From the NCBI GenBank assembly GCA_947095585.1, contig OX352762.1, positions 44,938,018 through 45,002,017 of the forward strand: a DNA stretch of 64,000 nucleotides. The letters run 5' to 3'. Origin of the DNA: Nephrocerus scutellatus. Taxonomy: Eukaryota; Arthropoda; Insecta; Diptera; Pipunculidae. Positions within the stretch are counted from its first letter, which is position 1. Each line of letters begins with the position of its first letter. This document shows positions 44,821 to 57,299 of this stretch, in pieces. The translations under genes were made by a program, and so were the position numbers. The notes under the pieces were generated by a model that worked only from the letters and a program-made list of their open reading frames with translations, made no database searches and was not told the origin of the DNA.

Positions 44821-46080
44821 CTTCGTTCATTTTCTATCAGTGCTCTGCTCTGCTCGCTCTCTCAACATTGCATAAAATGATACAGTGCTCTTGTGTTTGG
44901 TCGATTAACAGAAAAAGAAATACTACTATAAGTTATAAAAAAAGAGGCAGATAACAATGACAACCTGCAAGCTTCCTTGCAACTATTTTCATTTCTTTTC
45001 GCTTATTTTAACCTTACTCATGTTAACAGTAACTATAGTAAATAACTCTTCGATCAATTACAGAAATGAGAGAAACATGCAGAAGAAATTTAATAATGAA
45101 TAATTGGCCTGCATGTTTCTTCGATGCTCGTACGAGATCATAAACATGTGCAGCAGTCGTGATCTAAGTTCTCTATCAATGCTCCATTTACCAGTTACAA
45201 GTTGCAAGCGACGTTTCTATTGCTAACATTTCATTTTCTTTTGGCTTGTTTTTCTTTAATCACTCTAACTTTACTAAGAGTTAATAACTCTTTCATAATA
45301 TTACATAATTAAAAGAGAACCAGATAAAACGAAATTAATGGCGAATATTGCGTCTGTGCGTTTCAAAGCGAAAAACATTTTGATGCATACTTCTATTTCC
45401 ATGCCATACCACTTCCCCAACAACTCAATCACCTTCTCTCTCTCTACGGCTAATATGTGTATGTAGAGTACTAGTAATTGTATTGAAACTCGAAAGTACC
45501 CTTCGGTGTTCTGTTTACTCGTTCTCTTAGCCTTGCAGTTGCAACTTGCAACCCATACGGTTGCACGAAAAAGGTTCGTGTTGGTTCTCTGCTTGCTTTC
45601 TTTCAGCTTTTCTTTAATAATTTATAAATTACAAAATTTCTCAGTGAAGGAAATAGAGCAAGAATCGTAAGTTTTTGTAGTGAGAAACAGGAAATTTTTT
45701 ATATGGATTTAGCTCTCTTGTTCTCTTTTAAGCATGTATTCTTAAACAGTTGGGCATTCTGTAGAGAAGGTTATGAGTAACAGTTTCAGTTTGTTTATTG
45801 TCTGCTTGTTCCCTTTCGGTTTTTTTTAACATTCTGTTCGTCTTCTATCTTTATATAACAGACGGTTCGCCATTCACTTCTTATTAAATTAACTATGCTT
45901 ATCATTGTACTGACTGTATACTAATACAAAATCAAACAATAATCTTTAATATACGGTTTATTTCTCATTGTTTATAGAATAATGACTCTGAAATATCCTT
46001 TCAGTACCATACAATTTTAATATATTCGTCCGTGTTTATGTCCCTCATACAACAAGATCTTTGTTTTCTTTTCTTTCGTC
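44821..46080. repeat. Degenerate non-coding repeat region with a TIR-like motif
   Basis: Three loosely similar segments (about 44940, 45190 and 45530) share TTGCAA-rich, TTTCATTT-CTTTTGGCTT and TTTAATAA-type motifs. At 45749-45776 a 28-bp stretch resembles the TIR of the MITE at 56962 with a few changes. No gene is seen. Confidence 0.4.
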
Positions 46081-46100
46081 CCGGACAGACGTTGTCACGC

Positions 46101-46980
46101 TCAAAACCCACGGCCGTGTCTTCGACACAGCCTACCCTGCTCTTTTTTTGCAAAAACTTTGGAGTGATCGGGCTCCAAACTGCGTAAGACTTTTCTCTTG
46201 AACGCGGCTAAGAGGTCAGAATGTTTTTTTCGAAGCACCCAAGTCTCGGATCCATATCTAAGTACTGGTATGAACATTGTGTTATATATCAGCAGCTTGG
46301 TTGTTATGGTTAAATTCCTGGATTTTAAGAGTCTTGACAGACTATAGTAGGTTTTGTCGGCTTTAAACAACCGTGTGCGTATTTCTGGTTCCATGCTGTT
46401 ATCGGCTGCTATAGTTGACCCGACATAGTTAAAGGATTGCACTACTTAAAATTTGCGCTCCACTATTTGAATTGAGGGACCAATGTTGGATATTCTACTC
46501 GCAGACGTGGCCACCATGTACTTTGTTTTGCTCTCATTTATGTGCAGCCCCAGATTTCGTGCCGCCTGTTCTATCTGGATGAAAGCTTCCTGTACAGCTA
46601 TTCGGCTTCTACCAACGATGTCAATATAGTCTGCGTAAGCCAGTATCTGAATGGACTTATAGAGGATTGTTCCTCTCGCCGTTACGTCAGAGTCTCGGAT
46701 CACTTTCTCCAACGCCACATTGAAGAGGACGCAGGCCAGTCCATCCCCTTGTCGGAGCCCGTTATAGATGTTGAATGGGCTTGATAGTGATCCGGATATT
46801 TTTACTTGGCTTATAACATTGGTCATGGTCAACCTACATAGTCGTGTCAGTTTATTTGGAATGCCGAATTCTCTCATGGCTTTATAAAGTTCTACTTTGG
46901 CTATGCTATCATAGGCGGCTTTAAAGTCTATAATAAGATGGTGTAGTGAGTTTTGAAAGTCTAGACATTTTTCCGTGTAG
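46101..46980 (-). pseudogene. RTE-like LINE reverse transcriptase fragment, copy 2
   Basis: On the minus strand, a relative of the RT at 29585-30315: REFGIPNKLTRLCRLTMTNV, GLRQGDGLACVLFNVALE, then YADY where the catalytic YADD should be, followed by YVGSTIAADNS, RYGSETWVLRKKHSDLL. A stop at 46446 interrupts the protein. The 5' side ends near 46980. Dead copy, probably 5'-truncated. Confidence 0.88.
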
Positions 46981-47101
46981 GGTTTTCAACCCGTGTAGGG
47001 TTTCTGAAGTCTTTTATGCATCGTAAGACCTCTATTGCTCAAATCGTATATCGTACAAAAATTTATGTACTAAAAATCGTACACTTGAAGAAGATGCGAT
47101 T

Positions 47102-47119
47102 TGTACGATATATCGTACA
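47102..47119. repeat. Perfect 18-bp palindrome
   Basis: TGTACGATATATCGTACA reads identically on both strands. A related inverted piece lies 60 bp upstream (TCGTATATCGTACA). Possible protein-binding site or transposon end; not assigned. Confidence 0.8.
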
Positions 47120-47547
47120 TAAATTTTATTTTGAAATATAAAATACTTACGAGTAATATTTTGCAAAAATAGTTACTTGTTTTTGTTAATGATTCTTTTA
47201 TTTTATATAAAATCACTTTTTTTTAAATTTTGATTGGAAACTTTCAACTCAATTCAAGTTAAAATTTCAAAACTTAGCTCCGACCACAGTCGCTAATAAA
47301 CACTTAACACAGAATGCGTTTGACATTTGAATTTTCCAACGAATTTTTCCATTTTTGCTTTTGTTTCTGGTGCATGAAAGAACGTTGCCATGTATAAATT
47401 TTTTGATAAATAAATAGATGGAATTTTTGTAAGATAATTCGACCAAATTTTACGAAAGGGTTAAGGCGTGTCCATTTCTCTTCTACGCCCGGCATCACAG
47501 CCCCAGGACTAACTCTCCCTGCAGTTGTTTCTGGTCTCTTCATTGCA

Positions 47548-48463
47548 AAGGGCAGCCGTAAACTTATCATTAACGTATTTAAGAAATGTTTTCGAAACGT
47601 TAGATGAGGTTATAATATCCGCAATGAAAAAAGAAGAGAATTCCCCATTGACATACCAAAGATTTGTTTATATACATCTCGCCATATACAAAATAGCAAA
47701 CGTAAGATTTCAATTAAAAGATTTCTTGTAATGACAGTATAAAATATACATATTCTGTTCCACTGTTCATATCGACATGGTTGATGAGCCAAAATATATC
47801 AATCAATCGTCTAAAGGCCGCATAGTTAGCAAACATACAGTACCATCAAACACCATACAGCAACGCCACTAATTCCGAGCCAACAGTATGAAAAATAAAA
47901 AACAACCAAGAAAAATTTTGGCTCTTGGCAACTTCCAAATTTTTACAAAAAGCGTTGTCCATATTATTAAACATTTGTGCATAAACTTGAAGAAAATCGG
48001 GTACATTTTTTAAAATTTAAATTGGGCCTTCCGACACCGGGGTGAAATCACGCCGAATATTTACAAAAAGTGTTATCCATCGAAGATGCGTATAAAATTT
48101 GAAGAAAATCGGGTACTTTTTTATAAAATTTGTATGGGTGCCACCCGACCCCGGGCCTGATCACTTCCAAATTTTTACAAAAAGTGTTTTCCGTCGGAGA
48201 TACACTTGCGTATAAAATTGAAGAAAATTTGAAGGGTAGTTTTTACTTTCTTTTACATAGTAAAAAGAAGTATAGTAACCATGAAAATTTTCGAACTCGG
48301 GATTTTTGCAGATGTACCCATTACCGTATCTCCTGAGTCTGAAATAATAAAAAAATAAAAAAAATTCTTTGTCTGTCTGTGTCCACTCTACATTCCTGAG
48401 GGCTAAACTTATCGGGATGAAAATTCATATTAAAGCTTTTTACATAAATTGTGAGAGGGCCAG
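47548..48463 (+). repeat. Long direct repeat R1, left copy (flanks the long-LTR element)
   Basis: From GGGCAGCCGTAAACTTATC to GTGAGAGGGCCAG, closely similar to 59015-59816. It includes reverse-oriented 113-bp monomers (47930-48240), one more than in the right copy. Confidence 0.9.
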
Positions 48464-48465
48464 TG

Positions 48466-51146
48466 TGTCACGCAGCAACCTATTTTTGCGGCACCGGCCA
48501 CAAAAATAATACGCTAATAAATTTGTTAGAAATAACATACGAAATGCATACATTCGGTGATGGCAAACCGTTTGTCACCAAATATTCCAATGCAGGAACT
48601 ATACCGCAATATCATGCGATGTGCACATGCTGCAGATTCTTCTTTGCAAACCGTTGGTTAGCACGAATTCCAGTGTGGGAAATTTGCCGCAAAAACATGC
48701 GATTTATTGTTCAGCTAGCATATATGATGCCATGTCACACGCATACACTCACGGGCTCGGTTCAACCAGCAACAGGTTGCCGAGAAAAGAAAAAGGCGAA
48801 CGAATTGGCAGTCGATAAATAAACCCCAACGAGTTCGGTTGAACAAACTTACCCACCTACCCAGTGTGGAGTTTTCGGGTTTTTATATAGATTCTTCATC
48901 GACGCCATTTTTACTTGGTGCTTAGTTGGTTAAATCGATTTCAAAAGGTTTTTTTTCCTCCTATCAAGGTGCATGGTTGTCAAATAACCTGCCAGCAAAT
49001 TGCCTCGGAAAGTAATAATCTAAATGTTAAAAAAAATCGCGAGTTTGGAAGACCAAGCACAACTCGTATTCAATATGGAGTCGATAACTTTCCACCATCG
49101 GCTTCGGTCCATACCATTATTAGTTGTGCAGGTCGGTATTCGGCATTCAAATAAAATGGCCGCCTGTTTTAGTAACATTTAAAAATCATTGCAAATCGTT
49201 TCATGCTATTCAGCAATTAACCGGACTCCAAATTAAAATCCATGTGTTGCATAATTTCGACATTTTTTCTTACAATTCCCGAAATTACGGAAGATTTAAT
49301 TTGAACTGTGTAAAAAAATTCAAGAATTCCAAAAGTTTATGAAACGAATAGAACAGCAATAGGAATAGGAACAGTGCGCGCCGAAAAAGGATGGCCACTA
49401 TTTTTTTGTATCATCATTAAATTCGACTATAAAATTTTTTTAATATGAAAATAGTTCGGCACAGTGTACGTCGATAAATTAAGTCCACTTGTGCGTGCAA
49501 TTATTCGGAAATACCAAAATTGTTACTCAATCGGAATAAAACCGAATGGTGTACATTACCTTCGTGAAGCTCTTAAACATCTATGTGCATAAAAAGAAAG
49601 ATGGCCACACCATGTAAAAAAAGTGAGACAATTTCCGGTGCCAACCCACAGTACATTACCTGTTGGCGTCAGCAGTTGATTTGGCTTAACTCGCATTCAA
49701 TCTGGACAGTCGATAACCTTCTATCACCGGATTCGGTTAATACCAGTATTCAGGAGGGAAATATAGGAAAGAAAGAGGGCTTTAATTCCCCCCACCGAGA
49801 ACCCGTCATCCCTGGATTGTTGCACATAACGCTAGTTCCTGTGCGTCACTAATGGATTTAGCATATCATTCCTCCTATTTGATTAGTAAATTATCTTGTA
49901 TCCAGTAAATTCCTTGGTGTACCTAGAATCATAGGATAAGTAAAAATCGCGAACCGATTTAGAAATTTTTTTTTAAGGGACGTTTTTTTTTTGTGGTTGC
50001 GGTTTTTTTTTACTATTTTCTCTTTTCTCTTTTTTTTTGGCTCTGGTAGTTACCAAAAAAATTTCGAATTAATATGAAAATTTGTTACATAATCTTCGTC
50101 GTCGTCAGCGCTGTCGAGGAGGAGGATTAGCAAAGGAAAAAATGTAAGTACATACTTAATTGTTTCCTCTCTCTCACTCGTTTGGTTTTTTTAATTGTTG
50201 GTAAATTTTAAGCTCGCCCGTATTTAAAGAAGAGCCGCACCTTACTTAGTTTTTCTTATATTCTTGTTCACACTATTTGGTGGTTATAATTAAACCACCT
50301 TAACTTAGAAAAAAAAACATTAAAAACTTTTATAACACACATACTTACTTGTTATTTCAAGTTCACACTACTTGTTGGTTATAATTAAACCACCTAAATT
50401 TAGAAAAAAAAAAAAAACATTAAAAACTTTTAAAACACCTATACTTACTTTTTATTCTGGTTCACACTACTTGGTGGTTATAATTAAACCACCTATATTT
50501 AAAAAACAATACATTAAAACATTTAATAAAACCCATACTTTTTTTTTATACTATTTATTAATTATCATTAAGCCACCTATACTTAAAAAAAAAAGCACAA
50601 AAACATTAACACTTTTATACAACCCATACTAATTTTTTTTTCTTATTTATGCTAGTTAATAGTGTTGATTAAACAATCTGTACCGAGAATTTCTTCAATT
50701 CAACCAATTCGATATAAATAAAATAAAAAAAAAAAGATGGAGAACATTTTTCCGATCTAAATAACATGTGTCTTTGCCTTTCATTGGAGAACGTTTCACG
50801 TAGGTACGTTTCGCTGGTGCCCGGATAAGAGGTCTTAAAGCGATTCTTCCGTCGAGGGCTTTCAATATTCCTCCTGTGACCCTCAGGGCGAGCTAATGCC
50901 GATGATGAGGCATGCGCTCTCTGCTTTCTCTAGTTTCCTCTGAACGGCTACGACTTCACCAATCCGTGCACGTAATATTTTTTTTTAAGATGGTAAGAAC
51001 TCAGCTTATAGGGGGGCGCAAGATCCCACCCATTTCGGCGAGCTAAGCTTGGAGCATTTGCATGACGTGCACCCCGCACCACTCCATTTGCTACAAATAA
51101 CACCAACGTTGATGATAAACGACAACAACAACCATTTACCATTACA
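48466..51146 (+). repeat. Left LTR of the long-LTR element
   Basis: About 2.68 kb. Internal structure: a repeat with ATGGCCGCCTG near 49160, a variable central section (49745-50060) differing from the right LTR, a four-unit tandem array (50262-50640), and a 450-bp terminal part nearly identical to 58560-59011. No long gene. Confidence 0.75.
50262..50640 (+). repeat. Tandem array of about 90-95-bp units in the left LTR
   Basis: Four units with TTCACACTACTTGGTGGTTA, AATTAAACCACCTA, an A-run, ACATTAAAAACTTTTA and CCATACTTACTT. The right LTR has one more unit (57262-57299 plus 58062-58505). Confidence 0.9.
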
Positions 51147-51150
51147 TAAA

Positions 51151-51168
51151 TGGCGCCCAACGTGGGGC
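51151..51168 (+). promoter_or_regulatory. Primer binding site, tRNA-Lys type
   Basis: TGGCGCCCAACGTGGGGC, four bases after the left LTR end. This is the site used with tRNA-Lys1,2 in several retroviruses and retroelements. Confidence 0.82.
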
Positions 51169-52750
51169 CCGAGAAGATCGGACTTGTTTCTGACTCCTTG
51201 GGTCCCACACACAATTTGCGTGGAAACCCGAAGATGGTTCAGGCTTTTTTCTGGATTCTTTTGGTTCCACATTCTTCCCCCGTTTCTCCAATATTAATTT
51301 GAAAATAGTTTAATTAAAAACAGTTCCCTAAATGGGACTGACTACTTTTGTACATCCAGCGTGATGGATTTCGCAAGCTCATCTGGAAATGCAAGATAAC
51401 TGGTGCTTGACTGCCGGTTTTTTGACCGCTGATACTTGTGCAGTCGCAATACTTTCATTCTTTGGACAGTTTTCCATCTGCCCAGAAATTTTTCTCGCTG
51501 GAACTAATTTGTTCCTTCCTAATTTTGCTTATCCGATTGATAAGACCGTGACTTGGTTGTTCTTGGAACTGCAGGAGTTTAGCATGCTGCTGACTTCCTG
51601 ACCAGAAGTGAATCGGTTCTTCTTTAAATTTCATTACTTTTAGCGTCCGCCTGACTTCCTGACCAGAAGTGAATCAGTTCTTCTTGGAATTGCAGTAGGA
51701 TTAGAAACAGGCTAACTTATTGATAAGAGGATGACCAAAATTGGAATTCATTAAACTTCAATCTCTACTATTTCTTTCGTCAGTTTGACAATTAGATTTT
51801 CGTTCTCGATCTATCTAGGGTTTTCTTTGACCAGTGGAACCATTTTCTAGCTGGATTGCTAACCAGATAGTGACTCGATTCTTCTTGGAATTGCAGGAGT
51901 TTAGCTTAGAGCTGGCTGCTGACCAGAAGTGAATCAGTTCTTCTTGGAATTGTAGTAAGTTTTAGCGGGTTTGACCTGGCTAATCAGTTAAACACCCGAT
52001 TGTCGAAAACAATTAAATTCATTTTTTTTAAAATTTCTTTTCCCTATAAGAGGCACCCAGTGTGCACTCTCGCTCCGTCATTGGTGTGCTCCGGAGGTGG
52101 TGCTTGGTGGTGAGGAAGACCCCGACGGAAATTTGAAAGTTAGATATTTGGTACTTTTATTAGATAGTTTATTATCTAATTGGTACTTTTAAGATTGTAT
52201 AGTTAAGATTTAGTATGGTTATTCAAAACTTATTTACTATAAATAAGGTTTTGTTATCGATTTATCTCAAAATTTTTTTCGTTTTGTTGTTGTAGAACTA
52301 AAGGTCAGTACCGGCTTTAGCTATAAATTTATAACTTTTTTTTGAAGAAAAAAAAAAGAAAAAAAATCTAAAAGCTATCTTCAATTGTTGTGCTTCATTA
52401 AGAAGGTTCGTGCGGTAGCAATTATCGAATTTTTTTTTTGAATAAAGATTCAAAAGCATACGACGTTTCTTCGAATATCTATATCTATGCTTGAATAGCA
52501 ATTGTCTATTGAATTCTCAATCCATTGGAATAGTCATTTAAATACATACGACTGTTCCTATTTTCTTTGTATTTTATTAAAATGAATTTTTTTCCCCTCA
52601 TTCGATTGACTTGTCTACTATCAACATGGCAGTAAGGCGCAGCTTGGACGGTCCCAAGAAAACCAACTTGTGTGGGGAATTTGTTCCCTTTTTTAGTCCT
52701 CTCGTTGTTCGTGGTGGAACACCTCGACGTCTGTTTTGTAGTGGCGACAT
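51169..52750 (+). other. Non-coding interior of the long-LTR element
   Basis: No gag or pol similarity. The middle (51560-51960) has degenerate repeats with TTCCTGACCAGAAGTGAATC and AGTTCTTCTTGGAATTGCAG, four times. A short frame near 52611-52750 (RGGTPRRLFCSGDI) resembles nothing I know. Confidence 0.6.
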
Positions 52751-53384
52751 TGTCATGCAGCACTCTATTTTTGCGGCACCGGCCATAAAAATATACGCTA
52801 ATAAATTTGTTAGAAATAACATACGAAATGCATACATTCGGTGATGGCAAACCGTTTGTCACCAAATATTCCAATGCAGGAACTATACCGCAATATCATG
52901 CGATGTTCACATGCTGCAGATTCTTCTTTGCAAATCGTTAGTTAGCATGAATTCCAGTGTGGGAAATTTGCCGCAAAAACATGCGATTTATTGTTCAGCT
53001 AGCATATATGATGCCACAGGCTCGGTTCAACCAGCAACAGGTTGCCGAGAAAAGAAAAAGGCGACCGAATTGGCAGTCGATAAATAAACCCCAACGAGTT
53101 CGGTTGAACAAACCTAGCCACCTACCCAGTGTGGAGTTTTCGGGTTTTTATATAGATTCTTCATCGACGCCATTTTTATTTGGTGCTTAGTTAGTTAAAT
53201 CGATTTCAAAAGGTTTTTTTTCCTCCTATTATGGTGCATGGTTATTAAATAACCTGCCAGCAAATTGCCTCGGAAAGTAATAATCTAAATGTTAAAAAAA
53301 AATCGCGAGTTTGGAAGTCCAAGCACAACTCGTATTCAATATGGAGTCGATAACTTTCCACCACCGGCTTCGGTCCATACCATT

Positions 53385-55940
53385 CTCTGCTGAAAAGGTA
53401 AACTATCTTAAGTCGACTCAAGAGAATTTCTTACATTTGATTGCGTGGTGTTCACAATTTTAATACGCGTAGTTGGCTCTAATCCTCGTGTTTGTATCGA
53501 ACTTGTATCCCGATTTATTGAACAGAGTTTTTCATCTTAAGTCCAAAAAATTTCATGTGAGCATTTGCGTAAATATCTTAAGTCCACATAGGATGATTTA
53601 GCTAATAAACCTAATCACCTAAAAAAGTGCACTAAGTAAGTTAAGATGTTTTTGATCCAACAATAGTTGGCATTACCTGAAAGGGCAAAACATCTTATGT
53701 CGATATAAGAGAGTTTGCTCCGTGTAATTTACTACAAATTATGTTCCTAAGTTGACTTAAGATGAAACGCAAGTGAAATGCTTGTTAGATGTGTAAAAAG
53801 GTAAATAATCTTAAGTCTACTTAGGATGATATACAAATTTCAAAATAAGAAATTATTAGATTTATGTCGACATAAGATGTTATGCCAGGTGCATCAGTCA
53901 ATCGATTTCCAAATAAATTCGAGTTAAGATATTATTTCACTACAGTGCAGACGATAGTTAGAGTTGTTCCTATATTTCTATAATGTTTAAAAAGTGTTTG
54001 TGAGACCAGAGCAAAGTGGCAAATTTTTCGTTGTGGAGAACAGTTATTTATTTTTACGCGTAGCGCTTGGCGAATTGTCAAGTCTGTTGTCTGTAAGGAA
54101 CATTTTTTAACAAAGACTATATTATATTGATTTCAGTACAGTGCAGACGATAGTCAGAGCTGTTTCGATATTATTATAGTTCTTAAAAGAGTTTTTGTGA
54201 TACCAGTGTCTAATTCTGCGTTTATTTTTAGTGCATCAAATTTGAATCTGGTAAGGAATATTTTTTTACAATAGTGTTTGTAAGTTCATACATATTGATT
54301 GTAAAGTTAGTTTGTCTTATTAAAATATTTTTATTTTATTATTATATATGTTAATATGTTTGGTACGAATAATAAATATTCCCGTGCAGCAGCCATTTTT
54401 CGCTAGTGAATGTTAAAAAACCAGAGGAAAAGGGAAAAAACAACTGCATCATTGAAAACATAAATCAAGCAGAAGTTTCAAAAACGTCCTCAACTCATGG
54501 ACTGGAATTTTCAACGATGATAAATAGGAGATCCAAACTACAGTCCATCTTCTACCGAAAGTTCCTCTGAAAATGAAGAGAATGTTGCTTCAAGCTTCTT
54601 TTTGATGGACCAGGAGATTGAAATCATACTAATTTTAATGCGCACTGGGCACTTGGAAGCCATATGATAAGAGCTCAATATTTAAGTGGGTTAATAGGAT
54701 TAATACCTTAAAAGTACGAGTGCTTGCAAAAAAAAAAGAAAATAATAATCGAAACAGGACCCATTCAAAAATTGACTTTTTGGAAAGTCAGTGAAAAATA
54801 ACGAACGTTTGTCAGAAATGTTTATTAAATACCTTTTCTGAAACAGAACAAATTATAAAAACAATCCTTAGAAAAAAAAAAGGATTTGATTCAGGTGTCA
54901 TATCAACTAATGAAAAGAGTTATATATATCCTGAAAACAAAATTCCGGAAGGGAAACAAAATGAAGTCCGTGAACACATCAATAGCTTTCATTTATACGA
55001 AAGTCACTATACTCTGTGCCTGATGCTCATCGCAAAAAAACATAGCAAGCGACTTAAGCGTAAAAAATTCATAAACTATACTCTAAATCTCATATCATCG
55101 GAGTTACCGGAAAGCCAGTTTGCTTGATGTGGCACGAAAGTATTGCTAATCGTGGAGGAAACGAAATCGCGTCTTGTCTTATGAAATATTTGAAAAGTAT
55201 TCGAAACAATTGCAAGCAACTAACCCTGTACAGCAATTCGTGTGCTGAACAAAACAAGAAAACGTTTGTTTTAACAATGTTCATTACATTCTATATAGCG
55301 GGCCAATTAATATAAATTCGGCAAGAAAGAAAGATCTGGTGGACATGCTGGATCTTATAAATCAAAATTATAATCATTTTTATTTAAATTTACCAACGGA
55401 AGATGAACCATATAAACCCCCATTCAAGCGACGAGTCTGATGAAAATTTATATGTATTATAAATAATAAAGTGTAATGCATGTAATTGAATTAAAACTAA
55501 TTATTTTTATTTTGTATGTTTGTATTAATGTTTAATTAAAAAAAAAAAAAAAATAACGTTTAAAAGTTAAAATACAAAACATCTTATGTCTTATGAAACA
55601 AAGCATTGACATTTGCACTTCATCTTAAGTCGAGTTAAAAACTAAATCGAAACTCTAAAAAATTTGTTAAAGTATCTTATCTCAACTTAAGATCTTTTAA
55701 AGTACAAACATACGAAAGGTAAATCATCCTAAATTTAATTATTTCTTATAACTCTATAATTAATCAAAATACAGTTTTGAAATGTGGCTTGGATAAAAGA
55801 AGATAACATTTCGCTTCTAGAAGGTATTCATATCCAAGTTAATAGTTGAAGGGTTTTTTAAGATTAAATTTTTTTCAGTTTTTTCGCTCTCCTGAAAAAC
55901 TAAGAAAACAGACTTAAGATAGTTTACCTTTTCAGCAGAG
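53385..55940 (+). mobile_element. 2556-bp DNA transposon, 29-bp TIRs, 4-bp TSD, Sola-like
   Basis: Perfect terminal inverted repeats begin CTCTGCTGAAAAGG and are 29 bp long. CATT flanks both sides (53381-53384, 55941-55944) and the empty site is visible in the left LTR near 49115. Subterminal regions hold about a dozen palindromic CTTAAGTCGACTTAAG-like motifs. A 4-bp duplication fits Sola (or Chapaev) superfamilies; the assignment is inference. The coding part is decayed and shortened. Confidence 0.9.
54420..55440 (+). pseudogene. Remnant transposon protein with DUF7869-like motifs
   Basis: Three frames contribute. 54810-55125 reads CQKCLLNTFSETEQIIKTIL and VREHINSFHLYESHYT, like the N-terminal half of a family common in insect genomes. 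55113-55315 reads WHESIANRGGNEIASC and LYSNSCAEQNKK, the block I associate with DUF7869, with Asn where an Asp of the YSD motif would be. A C-terminal piece near 55320-55440 (ARKKDLVDMLDLI) follows after a missing stretch. The protein is presumably the transposase of the surrounding element, though this is not established by sequence. Frames are broken several times and the middle is deleted. Confidence 0.6.
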
Positions 55941-56961
55941 CATTATTAGTTGTGCAGTTCGGTATTCGGCATTCAAATAAAATGGCCGCCTGTTTTAGTA
56001 AAATTTAAAAATCATTGAAAATCGTTTCATGCTATTCAGCAATTAACCGGACTCCAAATTAAAATCCATGTGTTGCATAATTTCGAAATTTTTTCTAACA
56101 ATTCCCAAAATTACGGAAGATTTAATTTGAACTGTGTATAAAAAATTCAAGAATTCCAAAAGTTCATGAAACAAATAGAACATCAATAGGTATAAGAACA
56201 GTGCGCGCCTAAAAAGGACGGCCACTATTTCTTTTGTATCATTATTAAATTCGACTATAAATTTTTTTTTAGTATGAAAATAGTTCGGCTCAGTGTACGT
56301 CGATAAATTAAGTCCACTTGTGCGTACAATTAGTCGGAAATACCAAAATTGTTACTCAATCGAAAAAGACCGAATAGTGTACATTACCTTCGTGAAGCGC
56401 TTAAACAGCCATGTGCATAAAAAGAAAAATGGCCACACCATATAAAAATGGTGAGACAATTTCCGGTGCCAACCCACAGTACAGTACAGGTTGGCGTCAG
56501 CAGTTGATTCGGCTTGACTCGTATTCAATCAAGGCAGTCGATAATTTTTCACCACCGGCTTCGGTCGATATCTTCATTGGTTGTGCAGTTCGGTACTCGG
56601 CATTCATTAAAAATGGCCGCCTGTGTTAGAAAAATTTAACATCATTAAAAAAATCGTTTCATACTATTCGGCAATTAACCGGACTCCAAATTAAAATCCA
56701 CGTGTTACCAAAACATCATTAACATCATTAAAAAATCGTTGCATACTATTCGGCAATTAACCGGACTCCAAATTGAAATCCACGTGTTACCAAAAAAATT
56801 TCGATTTAATATGAAAATTTGTTACAGAATCTTCGTCGTCGTCAGCGCTGTCGAGGAGGAGGATTACAAAGGAAAAAATGTAAATACTTAATTGTTTCCT
56901 CCCTCTCACTCGTTTGGTTTTTTTGATTGTTGGTAAATTTTAAGCTCGCCGGTATTTAAAG

Positions 56962-57231
56962 CAAAACCTTCTCTATAGAAAGCCCAACTGTTCCGATCGT
57001 ACACAGATATGTGCTTAGATTGAGACCAAACGTATTTGTATTAGTAATCAACTAAAGAGCAAAATCCATATAAAATTTTTCTGTTTCCCACTACCACAAC
57101 TTACGTTTCTCGCTCTTTGCGACTACTTATTTTTTGTACACTGTATTCACATCCCACAAACACACATGCGTTTGGTGTTGCTTTACAGCATTAGTATTCG
57201 AAGAGTTGGGCTTTCTATAGAGAAGGTTTTG
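56962..57231. mobile_element. 270-bp hAT-like MITE
   Basis: Perfect inverted repeats of 28 bp beginning CAAAACCTTCTCTATAG. The 8-bp target duplication ATTTAAAG lies at 56954-56961 and 57232-57239. The empty site is visible in the left LTR near 50221. Non-coding. Confidence 0.95.
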
Positions 57232-57299
57232 ATTTAAAGAAGAGCCGCACCCATACTTAGTTTTTCTTATATTCTTGTTCACACTATTTGGTGGTTATA

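Noticed and set aside
47304..47570. 88-residue minus-strand frame
   Set aside because: No recognisable domain; composition fits non-coding sequence between a LINE fragment and repeat R1.
53385..55940. piggyBac or hAT element
   Set aside because: piggyBac uses TTAA and hAT an 8-bp duplication; here the duplication is CATT and the protein motifs do not match either.
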